Source: Desulfovibrio sp. A2
GTDB lineage: Bacteria; Desulfobacterota; Desulfovibrionia; Desulfovibrionales; Desulfovibrionaceae
Length of the DNA: 64,000 bases
NCBI RefSeq assembly: GCF_000226255.1
Contig: NZ_AGFG01000054.1
Coordinates: forward strand, 14,389-78,388
Reading direction: 5' to 3'
The notes below the pieces were generated by a model that saw nothing but the letters and a program-made list of their open reading frames with translations, did not search any database and was not told the DNA's origin. How positions within the stretch are numbered: the stretch's first letter is position 1; every line of letters begins with the position of its first letter. Made by a program: the position numbers and the translations under genes. Shown one piece after another: positions 28,186-37,147 of the stretch.

Positions 28186-28601
28186 CGGGCGGCGGATAAT
28201 CCTTTGCAATTTTTAGGGTAGGGTTTTACCTACCTGTGTGTGCGGGTTGCGGGGAATTTCCCTCAGTACCCCTCCCCGAACAGTCTTGACGCCCCACAAA
28301 AGGGCATGTCAGAAAGCACTGGCGTGCACCGGGGTTGCAGCGAAATCCGGCGTTCGACGCAGAAGCGCCCGACAGCATGCGACGGCCGACGCATTCGGGC
28401 TGTTGCATTACGCCGAAGTGGCCGTTTTCGAAATACTCATTCCGCAGGGCTGCACCAGCCGGGGGGCGTTGCGCCGATGGACCATGCACGAGAGTGGTGC
28501 GACAGTTGCGTACAGTGATGACAGCCCTCTGCCGCGCGCACGACCCACGTGACGTGGAGCGCCCGCACGCGTGCGGCCATGCGCCATGCCCTTGCCGGCG
28601 G
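28186..28601. other. Upstream region of the TolC-like operon
   Basis: About 400 bp without a supported gene. It holds a perfect palindrome GGTAGG-N6-CCTACC at 28217-28234 in a locally AT-rich stretch, a possible operator. The TolC frame is open back to 28335, but the first signal-peptide-like start is 28602. An in-frame ATG at 28518 is an alternative without a ribosome site. Confidence 0.5.
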
Positions 28602-30047
28602 ATGCGCCCACGCCGCATCGCCGCCGTGCTGCTGGCGGTGCTGCCGTGGCTTGCGCTGGCCATGGCGCGCCCGGCCATGGCGGCGGACGCGCCGCAGTCG
28701 CTCACCCTTCCCCAGTGCATCGCCATCGCCCTGCGCGACAACGCCGCACCGGCCGCCGCCCGCGAAGGGCTGGCCATCGCCGAGGCCCAGCACCGCCAGG
28801 CCCTGTCCGCCTACTGGCCGCAACTCACGCTTTCCGCCACCCAGTCGCGCCTGGACAGCGACCCGGTGTTCGTCTTTCCGGAAGAAACCTCGGACTACAC
28901 CGTGGACATGGGCGGCGGCCCCATGACCACGCGCACCACCGTGCCGGAGCGGCGCATCCCGCTCATGGACCGTGACCTTGGCGAATACCGGGCGGAGCTT
29001 GGGCTGCTGCTGTACGACGGCGGCCGCCGCGAGGCCCGCGTGCGCGAGGCCGGGGCGGGGCGCGACGCGGCAACGGGCGAGGCGCGCCATGCCGCGCTGC
29101 AACTGGTGCACGACGTGACCACCCGCTACCACGGGGTGGTGCTGGCCCGGACCCTGCGCGACATCGGCCATGAAACGGCGCAACGGCTGGAGGCCACCCG
29201 CGACGTGACCGAACATTTCTACAAGGGCGGGTCGCAGCGGGTGCGCAAGACCGACTGGCTGCGCGCCAGGGTGGCCGAGCTGGGCGTGCGGACCATGCTG
29301 ACGGAACTGGATTCCAACGTGGAACTGGCCGAGGCGGCCCTGGCGAATACCATGGGCCTGCCGTGGAACGCCGACGTGCGGGTGGCCGACACGGAACTGC
29401 CCGCCGCGCCGGAGCCTGGTCCGCTGGAGGATTCCGTGGCCGGGGCCTACCGCCTGAACCTCGACCTTGCGCGCTTCGACGCCGGGGTGCGCGCGGCCGA
29501 GGCGCGGCTGGACGACGCCACCGGCGAATACCTGCCGGTGGTTTCGCTGTTCGGCACCCTGTCCACGGTGACCAACACCTACGACGGCGGCTTGGTGGCG
29601 GAAGGCGAGCGCACCCACGGCGCCGCCGGGCTGACCGTGGAACTGCCGCTGTTCGAGGGCTTTCGCACCCAGGCACGGGTGGAGGAGACGCGCGCCCGGC
29701 TGCGCCAGTTGGCCCACCAGCGCGTGCTGCTGCGCGAAGGCGTGGCCCTGCGCGTGAAGGACGCGGTGCTGCGCGAGCGCCGTGCGGCTCGACAGGCCGC
29801 GTTGGGCGCGGAAGCCGTGGCCGTGGCCGCCGAAAGCCGCGCCCTGACCGAGCGCGCCTACCGAGAAGGGCTGGTGGACACCCGTGAACTGCTGGAAACG
29901 CAGGTGTACGAGGCCCTGGTGCGGGCCGCGCGCCAGCGGGCGCTGTACGAGGCGCAGGTCGCCGTGGCCGCCCGCAACCTTGTGGCCGGTACGGAGATTC
30001 TCGACCGCTTGCGGGAGGTGGGCTATGGCGCCCGCGCCCTGCCCTGA
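28602..30047 (+). CDS. TolC-family outer-membrane protein
   Basis: A 481-aa secreted protein with a clear signal peptide (MRPRRIAAVLLAVLPWLALA, cleavage after AMA). The rest shows the two-fold TolC arrangement. It begins LTLPQCIAIALRDNAAPAAA, has a periplasmic coiled-coil half, then a second half with VELPLFEGFRTQARVEETRA and AYREGLVDTRELLETQ. It would form the outer-membrane channel of an export or efflux system. No inner-membrane pump or adaptor is adjacent. Instead the next genes are a PhnD-like binding protein and a c-di-GMP enzyme. Its 3' end overlaps the next gene by 23 nt. Confidence 0.88.
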   Translation: MRPRRIAAVLLAVLPWLALAMARPAMAADAPQSLTLPQCIAIALRDNAAPAAAREGLAIAEAQHRQALSAYWPQLTLSATQSRLDSDPVFVFPEETSDYTVDMGGGPMTTRTTVPERRIPLMDRDLGEYRAELGLLLYDGGRREARVREAGAGRDAATGEARHAALQLVHDVTTRYHGVVLARTLRDIGHETAQRLEATRDVTEHFYKGGSQRVRKTDWLRARVAELGVRTMLTELDSNVELAEAALANTMGLPWNADVRVADTELPAAPEPGPLEDSVAGAYRLNLDLARFDAGVRAAEARLDDATGEYLPVVSLFGTLSTVTNTYDGGLVAEGERTHGAAGLTVELPLFEGFRTQARVEETRARLRQLAHQRVLLREGVALRVKDAVLRERRAARQAALGAEAVAVAAESRALTERAYREGLVDTRELLETQVYEALVRAARQRALYEAQVAVAARNLVAGTEILDRLREVGYGARALP

Positions 30048-30972
30048 CCCCGGAGCCGGCATGGTTCCCGCCCTGCCCGCGCGTGGCGCGTGGCGTACCA
30101 CCGCGCGCGGGATGGCCGCCGCGCTGCTGTTGCTGCTGGCGTGCGCGTGGCTGCTGCCGGCCGCACCCGCCGTGGCCACGGAACTGCGCCTGGGTTACGT
30201 GGAGTATTTCCTGCCGGGCGTGGACCGCAAGGACGTGGCCCTGGCCGTGGAACTGTGGGCGCGCCGCTACGTGGAGACGGAGCGCGGCCTTGACGTGCGG
30301 CTGACCGCCTACCACTCGCGGAACGAGATGCGCAAGGCGCTGGCCAAGGGCCAGGTGGACGTGGTGCACCTGCCCACCGTGGATTACCTGCTGCTCGCGC
30401 GCGAAATGGACCTGAAGCCCTTCGGCGTGCCGGTGACCGACGGCGAATTCGGCGAACGCTACGTGCTGGTGGCCGCCAAGGGGTCGGGCATCACCCGCGT
30501 CAGCCAGTTGCGCGGCGCGCGCCTGCTGGTGCAGGCCATGTCCGCGGGGCCGGAAAGCCTGCCCCTGCGCTGGGTGGAGCGGCAGCTGCGCGACCAGGGG
30601 CTGCCCCCGGCCGCCAGGCATTTTTCGGGCGTGGAGTACGAGGTGCAGGCCTCGCGCGTGCTGCTGCCGGTGTTCTTCGGGCAGGCCCCGGCCTGCGTGG
30701 TCACCGAGCGTTCGCTGCGCACCATGATCGAGATGAACCCGCAGGTGGGCGCGCAGTTGGAGCGCATCGCCGTTTCCCCGCCGCTCATAGATTTCGTGAT
30801 GTGCCTCGCGCCGACCGTGGACCCTTCGCTGGCTCCGCGCTACGCGGAGCTGGGCCTGGGCCTTTCCGACAACCCGTGGGGCAAGCAGATGCTGCTGTTG
30901 CTGCAACTTGACGGCATCGCGCCGTTCCGCCCCGAGGCCATCGAACCCGCGCGTCGCCTGGTGGAGCAATGA
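30025..30972 (+). CDS. PhnD-like periplasmic substrate-binding protein
   Basis: A 315-aa protein with an N-terminal hydrophobic signal (MAAALLLLLACAWLLPAAPA). The mature part starts ELRLGYVEYFLPGVDRKDVA and shows the type 2 periplasmic-binding fold of PhnD/phosphonate-binding proteins (RKALAKGQVDVVHLPTVDYL, GITRVSQLRGARLLVQA). No ABC permease or ATPase gene is nearby, so it is probably a sensory binding protein rather than a transporter part. The ATG at 30025 has GGGAGG 6 nt upstream. It overlaps the TolC-like gene upstream and the GGDEF-EAL gene downstream (ATGA). Confidence 0.82.
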   Translation: MAPAPCPDPGAGMVPALPARGAWRTTARGMAAALLLLLACAWLLPAAPAVATELRLGYVEYFLPGVDRKDVALAVELWARRYVETERGLDVRLTAYHSRNEMRKALAKGQVDVVHLPTVDYLLLAREMDLKPFGVPVTDGEFGERYVLVAAKGSGITRVSQLRGARLLVQAMSAGPESLPLRWVERQLRDQGLPPAARHFSGVEYEVQASRVLLPVFFGQAPACVVTERSLRTMIEMNPQVGAQLERIAVSPPLIDFVMCLAPTVDPSLAPRYAELGLGLSDNPWGKQMLLLLQLDGIAPFRPEAIEPARRLVEQ

Positions 30973-33668
30973 GTACCCCCCCTCCCAGCCTCTTGGAGCC
31001 CGGCGTCGTCACCGGGGCGGAACCCGCCTTTGCGGCAGGGGGGGCGGCCGCTGGCCCGGGCGCTGCCCACCGGACTGACCGGCCTGATCGGACTGACCGG
31101 CCTGATCGCGAAGACGCCTGCCCGCGCCGCCCACGTCGCCGCTTCGGCATCGCCTTCAAGGCGGGGGGGCTGGCCTTCGTGGCGGGGCTTGCCATCATCG
31201 CGGCAATCCTGGGCATGATCATTCCCTACCAGCAGGGCGTGCTGCGCCGGGGCCTGGAATCGCAGGCCGACAGGCTGGTGGCCTCGGTGGGCGAGGTGGC
31301 GGCCAGCGCCCTTGCGGCAGAGGACTACGCCGCGCTGGTGGATCATTGCACCAGCGTGCTGCGCCGCCAGCAGGGGCTGGAATATCTGGTGGTCACCCGC
31401 GCCGACGGTTCCGCCTTCGAGTTCCGCCGCGGGGGCTGGGTGTTCCGTCCCGCGCTGCCCGGCCACGCGGCCCCGCCCGATGCGGGCAACGGATTTCGCG
31501 ACGGCCCGCAGGATGCCCCCCGGGGTGTCCCGCACGACGCGCCGGACCACAGCGCGCCCCTCAACGCTGCCGGTCCGGGCGTCTATCACCACACCGCCCC
31601 GGTGGAGCGGGCGGGCATTCACATCTGCACCGTGTCCGTGGGCATCGCGCTGGACGGCTACCGGGCCGAACAGCAGGCCGCGTGGTGGCACATCGCCGCG
31701 CTGACGGTCACGGCCCTGCTGGTGGCGCTGGGCACCGCGCTGCTGCTGGCGCGCACGGTGACCCGCACCGTGTTGCGCCTGTCGGGCTGGGTGCGTTCCA
31801 TCGGCCCCGGCAACATGGGCCAGCGCATCCGCATCGACACCGGCGACGAACTGGAAGGGCTGGCCAACGCCTTCAACGGCATGCTCGACCTGTTGGAAGC
31901 CTCGCAGCGCGAACTGAACGAGATTCATCGCGAACTGGAACGCCGGGTGCGCGAGCGCACCGCCCAGCTGTGCGACGCCAACGCCAAGCTGCACCTGATG
32001 GGCGAGGTGTTCACCCACGCGGTGGAGGGCATCTTCATCACCGACAGCGCGGGCTCGGTGGTGGCCGTGAACCCGGCCTTCGAGCGCATCACCGGCGTGG
32101 ACGCGCCGTCCATGGTGGGCCGCCCCTCACCGGTGCTGGGCATGACGCCCATGGGCGGCAGCCGCAGCGTGTGGGACGAGATGCTGGAACACGGCTCGTG
32201 GATCGGCGAGACGCGCGGGCCGCACCGCGACGGCTGGCAGATTCCGCAGTGGCTGAGCCTTGTGTCCATCCGCGACGAGGCCGGGGTGATCCTGAACTGC
32301 GTGGGGGTGTTCTCGGACATTTCCGACATCAAGCAGAAAGAGGCGCAGATCACCTACCAGGCCAACCACGACGACCTCACCGGCCTGCCCAACCGCAAGC
32401 ACATCTTCGAGCTGCTGCGCGAGGCCATCGGCAAGGCCGCCGTGCGCGAACACCAGTTGGCCGTGGTGTTCATCGACATGGACGGCTTCAAGTTCATCAA
32501 CGATTCCTACGACCACGCCACCGGCGACCAGCTGCTGTGCGACGTGGCCCGGCGGTTGCGCGCGGCCCTGCGGCCCGGCGACATCCTGGGGCGGCTGGGG
32601 GGCGACGAATTCGTGGCGGCGGTGGGCGGCATCACCGACAAGTCGCATCTGGACGGCATCATGCGGCGGCTGTTCGCGACCTTCGCGGAGCCGTTCGAGT
32701 ACGGCGGCATGGGCTTTTCGGTCACGGCCAGCTTCGGGGTGTCGGTGTACCCGGACGACGGCCAGACGGCCAACGAACTGCTGTCGCGCGCGGACATCGC
32801 CATGTACCGCGCGAAAGACATGGGCAAGAACGCCATCGCCCTGTTCTGCGAGGAGCAGTGCCTGGAATTCACCCGGCGCTACCGCATGGACCAGGAGATC
32901 AAGGCGGCCATCGCCGGGCGGGAATTCCGGCTGGTGTACCAGCCCATCGCCGACGCGCGCGCCCTGCGGGTGCGCAAGGTGGAGGCGCTGCTGCGCTGGG
33001 AGCGCGACGGCACGGTGGTGGCTCCGCCCTCGGTCTTCATTCCCGTGGCGGAAACCTCCAACTCCATCCGCGAGATAACCAGGCTGGTGGTGGAAATGGC
33101 CTGCGCCCAGCACGCCGCGTGGCGGCTGGAGGGGCTGACCCTGCCGGTGGCGGTGAACATTTCCTCGCGCTGCCTGACCAGCGACGAGACCATCAGCCAT
33201 ATCGCCGCGTGCCTGAACGCCTACGACGTGCCCGCCGACGCGCTGGAAGTGGAGATTACCGAAACCTCGCTGATGCAGAACTACGAGCGCGGCAACGCCA
33301 TGCTGTGCACCCTGCGCGACCTGGGGGTGCGGGTTTCTCTGGACGACTTCGGCACCGGGTATTCCTCGCTGCAATACCTTGCGCGCATGCCCATCCACGC
33401 CCTGAAGATAGACCGCACCTTCGTGCAGGAACTGCTGGACGAGGGGGGGAGCCTGGAAATCGTGGAGACCATCCTGGGCCTGGCCCGCAGCCTGCGCCTG
33501 GCCACGGTGGCCGAAGGGGTGGAGACGGCGGCCCAGCTTTCCGCCCTGCGCGGCATGGGCGTGGACTACCTGCAGGGCTACTGCCTTGGCCGCCCGCTGC
33601 CCGCCGACGACATCCTGACCCTGTGCCGCCGGGGCATGCGGCTGGTGCCCAAGGACGTGGAGAGATAA
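30969..33668 (+). CDS. Membrane GGDEF-EAL c-di-GMP signalling protein
   Basis: An 899-aa bifunctional enzyme for c-di-GMP synthesis and breakdown. A transmembrane segment at about 61-87, a periplasmic sensor region and a second segment at about 240-260 are followed by HAMP (about 261-315), PAS (about 345-460), GGDEF and EAL domains. The GGDEF motif is intact at residues 544-548, and an RPGD I-site sits five residues before it, so product inhibition is likely. The EAL domain keeps VEALLRW (Glu672), the EITETSLM motif, DDFGTGYSS and QGYCLGRPL, so it looks catalytically complete. The N-terminus carries a repeated RTDRPD sequence. The PhnD-like gene upstream overlaps it by 4 nt and probably supplies its periplasmic signal. 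Confidence 0.93.
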   Translation: MSTPPPSLLEPGVVTGAEPAFAAGGAAAGPGAAHRTDRPDRTDRPDREDACPRRPRRRFGIAFKAGGLAFVAGLAIIAAILGMIIPYQQGVLRRGLESQADRLVASVGEVAASALAAEDYAALVDHCTSVLRRQQGLEYLVVTRADGSAFEFRRGGWVFRPALPGHAAPPDAGNGFRDGPQDAPRGVPHDAPDHSAPLNAAGPGVYHHTAPVERAGIHICTVSVGIALDGYRAEQQAAWWHIAALTVTALLVALGTALLLARTVTRTVLRLSGWVRSIGPGNMGQRIRIDTGDELEGLANAFNGMLDLLEASQRELNEIHRELERRVRERTAQLCDANAKLHLMGEVFTHAVEGIFITDSAGSVVAVNPAFERITGVDAPSMVGRPSPVLGMTPMGGSRSVWDEMLEHGSWIGETRGPHRDGWQIPQWLSLVSIRDEAGVILNCVGVFSDISDIKQKEAQITYQANHDDLTGLPNRKHIFELLREAIGKAAVREHQLAVVFIDMDGFKFINDSYDHATGDQLLCDVARRLRAALRPGDILGRLGGDEFVAAVGGITDKSHLDGIMRRLFATFAEPFEYGGMGFSVTASFGVSVYPDDGQTANELLSRADIAMYRAKDMGKNAIALFCEEQCLEFTRRYRMDQEIKAAIAGREFRLVYQPIADARALRVRKVEALLRWERDGTVVAPPSVFIPVAETSNSIREITRLVVEMACAQHAAWRLEGLTLPVAVNISSRCLTSDETISHIAACLNAYDVPADALEVEITETSLMQNYERGNAMLCTLRDLGVRVSLDDFGTGYSSLQYLARMPIHALKIDRTFVQELLDEGGSLEIVETILGLARSLRLATVAEGVETAAQLSALRGMGVDYLQGYCLGRPLPADDILTLCRRGMRLVPKDVER

Positions 33669-33770
33669 TCCGCACCCGGGCCGGGCGGCTGGCCGTGGCC
33701 AGCCCGTTGTCGCCGCAGGTTCCGCAGTTTCCGGCCCTGCCGGTTTCCGCAGCCCCCGTAGTTCCTTCCG

Positions 33771-33802
33771 ACGGACGCCGCATTGGCGTCCGTTCTGTTT
33801 TG
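33771..33802 (+). terminator. Terminator after the GGDEF-EAL gene
   Basis: A 9-bp stem (33771-33779 with 33785-33793) followed by TCTGTTTTG. Confidence 0.65.
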
Positions 33803-33893
33803 GGCTACAGCGAGGGGGTATGGGACAGCCCGCGCGGGGCCGCGCGAGCGCCATCCCTTTGCCTTGTTTCAAGATCGGCAGGAGGTTATCCCC

Positions 33894-34592
33894 ATGTCTT
33901 CCGATACGCCCAAAATGCCCGACTCGCCCGACTCGCCCGACGGGGGCGCGCCCACCGTCCGGCTTGACGATATGCCCGACCCCCTCGATTACGACGAAGA
34001 CGGCCCCGACCTGCCCAACACCGGGTGCGGTTGTGGGTGCGGCGCGCCTTCCGCGCTGGAATGCACCGGCGGGCAGGGTCATGCGCCCCGCGAAACCGCC
34101 GAACCCGGTGCGGAAGGGACAGCCTTCAGCCACATGACCGAGGATGGCAGCGTGACCATGGTGGACGTGGGCGCGAAAGTCCCCACCCAGCGCACCGCCA
34201 TCGTGCGGGCCGTGGTGGAGGTGAACGACAACACCCTGGACCTGCTCAAACGCCGTGCCCTGCCCAAGGGCGACGTGCTGACCACCGCCAAGATCGCGGG
34301 CATCATGGCCGCCAAGCGCACGGCGGACCTGATTCCCATGTGCCACCCGCTGGCCATCAGCTACGCCGACGTGCGCTTTGTGGTGCAGGACGCGCCCCCC
34401 AGCATCGAACTGGAGGCGGAAGTGCGCACCACCGGCCAGACCGGGGTGGAAATGGAAGCCATGGTCGCCGCGCAGGTGGCCGCGCTGACCATCTACGACA
34501 TGTGCAAGGCCGTGCAGAAGGACATCGTGTTGCGCGACTGCCGCCTGGTGTTCAAGTCCGGCGGCAAGAGCGGCACGTTTCGGGCGGGGTAA
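33894..34592 (+). CDS. moaC: Cyclic pyranopterin monophosphate synthase MoaC with N-terminal extension
   Basis: A 232-aa enzyme that converts the MoaA product to cyclic pyranopterin monophosphate in molybdopterin synthesis. The conserved domain begins at about residue 78 ([17 protein letters not shown]) and carries [21 protein letters not shown] and [10 protein letters not shown]. Family members are usually about 160 aa. The extra 75 residues are acidic and Pro-rich ([11 protein letters not shown]) and include a cysteine run, [16 protein letters not shown]. The ATG at 33894 has AGGAGG well placed upstream, which supports the extension. No other molybdopterin gene is adjacent. Confidence 0.92.
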   Translation: MSSDTPKMPDSPDSPDGGAPTVRLDDMPDPLDYDEDGPDLPNTGCGCGCGAPSALECTGGQGHAPRETAEPGAEGTAFSHMTEDGSVTMVDVGAKVPTQRTAIVRAVVEVNDNTLDLLKRRALPKGDVLTTAKIAGIMAAKRTADLIPMCHPLAISYADVRFVVQDAPPSIELEAEVRTTGQTGVEMEAMVAAQVAALTIYDMCKAVQKDIVLRDCRLVFKSGGKSGTFRAG

Positions 34593-34636
34593 AGGGCGGC
34601 GGGTCGTCCCTCCTTTCTGAAGACGTTCAGGTTTGC

Positions 34637-34685
34637 AACGCAGAGAGGCCGCGTGGGCGGCCTCTCTGCGTTCTGCGTTTTTTCT
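34637..34685 (+). terminator. Terminator after moaC
   Basis: A perfect 16-bp stem (34637-34652 with 34657-34672) with a GTGG loop, then CTGCG and TTTTTTC. It may also serve the convergent RraA-like gene. Confidence 0.88.
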
Positions 34686-34692
34686 CGGGTAC

Positions 34693-35400
34693 CTAGTCCA
34701 CGAACTCGCACCCTTGTTCTTGCAGCATCTCGTCCACCCAGGTGCGGTCCCAGGTGCCGTCCGCTATGGCGGCCATGACGCGCGTTTCCTTCTCCGCCAT
34801 GGCGCGGGCCTTTTCCAGCACCGCCGGGGCGTCGGATGGGCTTACCACCACGATGCCGTCGCGGTCGCCCGCCACGATGTCGCCGGGGTTCACCACCAGT
34901 CCGCCGCAGGCGATGGGAAAGTTCACCTCGCCGCCGCCATTCTTCATCGGGCCGTTGGGCGAAATGCCGGTGGCGTACACCGGAAAGTCCATGGCCTCGA
35001 TTTCTTCGGCATCGCGGATGCAGCCGTCAATCACAAGCCCGGCCAGGCCGCGCTGGTGCATCCACGTGGTCATCTGTCCGCCCACGATGGAATAGAACGG
35101 CTCGTGGTGGGCGTTGACCACCAGCACGTCGCCGGGCCGGGCCATGTCCATGGCCTTGTTGAACAGCAGGTTGTCGCCCACGCGCACCCGCACCGTCAGC
35201 GCGGTGCCCAGCAGGGGGGCGCGGTTCATGGGGCGGATGCGGGCATGCATGCAGGCCATGCGGTTCATGGCGTCGCCGATGTTGGAGACGGGAATGGACC
35301 GGAATGCCTCCACAAGGGCGGCGTCGGGCCGGGTGATGGTGCTGCGGACGCGGTAATGGGGGTTGGACTGGGGGCTGGTCATGGCGGACATGGCGGTCAT
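34693..35400 (-). CDS. RraA-family protein (aldolase-like)
   Basis: A 235-aa member of the RraA/HMG-CHA aldolase superfamily. Visible family features are PVSNIGDAMNRM near the N-terminus, GDVLVVNAHHEP, and the metal/substrate motif GGQMTTWMHQRGLAGLVIDG followed by CIRDAEEI. NPGDIVAGDRDGIVVV precedes the C-terminal helix. The family holds both RNase E inhibitors and retro-aldolases or oxaloacetate decarboxylases. This sequence does not settle which, and no pathway neighbour helps. In-frame ATGs at 35400, 35391 and 35382 are all possible. 35400 is chosen for the GGAG upstream. Confidence 0.82.
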   Translation of the reverse strand: MTAMSAMTSPQSNPHYRVRSTITRPDAALVEAFRSIPVSNIGDAMNRMACMHARIRPMNRAPLLGTALTVRVRVGDNLLFNKAMDMARPGDVLVVNAHHEPFYSIVGGQMTTWMHQRGLAGLVIDGCIRDAEEIEAMDFPVYATGISPNGPMKNGGGEVNFPIACGGLVVNPGDIVAGDRDGIVVVSPSDAPAVLEKARAMAEKETRVMAAIADGTWDRTWVDEMLQEQGCEFVD

Positions 35401-35696
35401 GGGAGTGAACTCCGGGGTGTGTGCGGCGGCGTGCTGCGCGCCCGGCCGGTGCACGATCCGGCGGGCGGGGAAACGGCGTGTCGCGGCAGCGTGAAGGACT
35501 GGTTCGGGAAATTCCTGTGGATGGGGGGGCACCCCGAAAACGGCAGGGGGCGACGTCCTGCGTCAGGCTGCGGGCCGAGTATTGCCCCGTGTTGCGGGAG
35601 CGCGGCCCGCACACGGCGCGGGCATGCGCCGAGTCACGGCAGCCTCGTGCCTGGCTTGTCTTGCATCCGGCGTTCCATCGGCAACGCGGTGCCCCT

Positions 35697-36701
35697 TTAG
35701 CGGCTGGCGTCCTCCAGCCGGGCGGTGATGAACCCATCCACGGCGTCGGTGTAGGTTCCGGGCAGGCCCAACTGGTGGTTGATCTCGCCGTGGGTCAGGG
35801 CTTGCGGCAGCACCGGCGTCTTGCGGCCGGAGCGCGCGGTCTTGGCCGCGAAGGCCTCGGCGGCCACGCAGGGCTTGTCGGCCCGTTTGGTGGAGCACAC
35901 CAGCAGCATGGGCACGGCCTTGGGCAGCCACTGGTCCTGCGGCGAGGTCTTGGCCCAGTAAGCGGGGTTCTTGCCGAAGGCCTCGTCGTAGAAGCCCGGG
36001 TGCCGGTGCTTCATGATGGCGGGCACGTCCATGGCCGCCGAATCCAGCACCACGGCGCCCGCCACGGGGCGGTCGAGCAGGGACGGCGCGGACGCCACCA
36101 GCGCCACCAGATGCGCCCCCGCGGAATGCCCCATCAGGATGATGCGCGCCGGGTCCGCGCCCCAGCCGGGGGCGGCTTCCGCCACGCGGCGCACGGCGGC
36201 GGCCACGTCCTCGGCCTGTTCCAGGGCCATGGCATCGGGAAGCAACCGGTAATTGATGCTCACCAGCACAAACCCCTTGGGCAGCCAGCGGGCCAGCTTG
36301 TTGTCCATCAGGCCGGGGTTGGCCTTGTCGCCGATCTTCCACGCGCCGCCGTGCACCATGACGATGACGGACGCGTGCTGCGGGTTGGGCGGCAGGTATA
36401 CGTCCATGACCTGGGCGGGGTGCGGGCCGTAGGACGCGGCCAGCCTGCGGCTGCCGGGCACGATGGCGGCGGGGTCCAGCGGCGTGCTGCCCCGGCGTGC
36501 GGCGGTGGAACCTTCCTGCCGGGGCGATGTGCCATTGCCCGATGCGGCAGTGCCGGTGGCGGACCGCTCGGCGCGGCGTTCGCGCAGCATGTCGAGGATC
36601 GGACCGGCCATGGCGTTGGGCGCGGGGCAGACGAGGGCGATGGTCAGCAGGGCGGCCAGCAGCAAGGGCAGGAAGAGAGATTTCGGGCGACGGGCAGGCA
36701 T
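35697..36701 (-). CDS. Secreted alpha/beta hydrolase
   Basis: A 334-aa protein with a signal peptide (SLFLPLLLAALLTIALVCPA) and an alpha/beta-hydrolase domain. The oxyanion motif MVHGGAWKIGDK and the nucleophile elbow MGHSAGAHLVAL match the hormone-sensitive-lipase/BD-FAE esterase groups. A C-terminal LTHGEINHQLGLP likely contains the catalytic histidine. The N-terminal 60 mature residues are low complexity. The ATG at 36701 has GGAGG upstream. The longer open frame to 36926 is not supported. Substrate unknown; a periplasmic ester or amide is expected. Confidence 0.85.
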   Translation of the reverse strand: MPARRPKSLFLPLLLAALLTIALVCPAPNAMAGPILDMLRERRAERSATGTAASGNGTSPRQEGSTAARRGSTPLDPAAIVPGSRRLAASYGPHPAQVMDVYLPPNPQHASVIVMVHGGAWKIGDKANPGLMDNKLARWLPKGFVLVSINYRLLPDAMALEQAEDVAAAVRRVAEAAPGWGADPARIILMGHSAGAHLVALVASAPSLLDRPVAGAVVLDSAAMDVPAIMKHRHPGFYDEAFGKNPAYWAKTSPQDQWLPKAVPMLLVCSTKRADKPCVAAEAFAAKTARSGRKTPVLPQALTHGEINHQLGLPGTYTDAVDGFITARLEDASR

Positions 36702-36785
36702 GGGGTGCCCTCCGGATGAGGGGCGGTGGCGGTGTTGCGGCGTGGCGGGTGGGGTACGGCCAGTCGTGGCGGGTATCGTCAGTGG

Positions 36786-36822
36786 CCGTGCGGCGTCCGG
36801 TAGGCTTCCGGACGCCGCACGG
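36786..36822. terminator. Strong hairpin upstream of the hydrolase gene
   Basis: A perfect 15-bp stem (36786-36800 with 36808-36822), then TGTTGCTCTGTATTTTG on the plus strand. It could terminate hisF read-through on the minus strand, but no T tract follows in that direction. Confidence 0.4.
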
Positions 36823-36901
36823 TGTTGCTCTGTATTTTGTCCAAATGAGGATTTTCGTCCGGTGGCAAGGAAAACAAGCCTGCCATGAGGGAGCATGCGG
36901 T

Positions 36902-36942
36902 AGCCGTTATGCGAGCCTTCGAGCATTACGGATGGCGACCGC
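36902..36942. repeat. Dispersed intergenic repeat, copy B
   Basis: This is the partner of 23443-23482 (about 40 nt, three differences). Here the repeat is followed by further related palindromic units. Confidence 0.85.
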
Positions 36943-37059
36943 TTCGCGCTCTTCTCGTATTCGACCGAGCCTTAGCCGTTAGGCGAGCGCGTAGCGCGAG
37001 TCTTACGGATAAGGACAGCAGAGCTATGGTAGGTGACGTTTGACCGCGTTGCGCACGAT

Positions 37060-37091
37060 GCCCGTAAGGCTCGCAGGCTCGCCTAACGGGC
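37060..37091. repeat. REP-like palindrome
   Basis: GCCCGTAAGGC (37060-37070) pairs with GCCTAACGGGC (37081-37091) with one mismatch across a 10-nt loop. The hisF stop lies 57 bp beyond it. Confidence 0.75.
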
Positions 37092-37147
37092 ACGCTCCGC
37101 GCCCTTCGGGTCGGTCGCCACCGGGCGAAAAGACCATTTGGACAGGC

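Larger units (their letters stand above)
36702..37147. other. Intergenic region rich in palindromic repeats
   Basis: About 445 bp without a gene. It holds a 15-bp hairpin (36786-36822), a dispersed repeat copy (36902-36942), a second related unit near 36972-37010, and a palindrome at 37060-37091. The motif AGCCGTTA(T/G)GCGAG recurs in it. Confidence 0.7.

Noticed and set aside
28335..28601. Longer start for the TolC-like protein
   Set aside because: The extra residues are Cys/Arg/Pro-rich, would bury the signal peptide, and lack a ribosome site.
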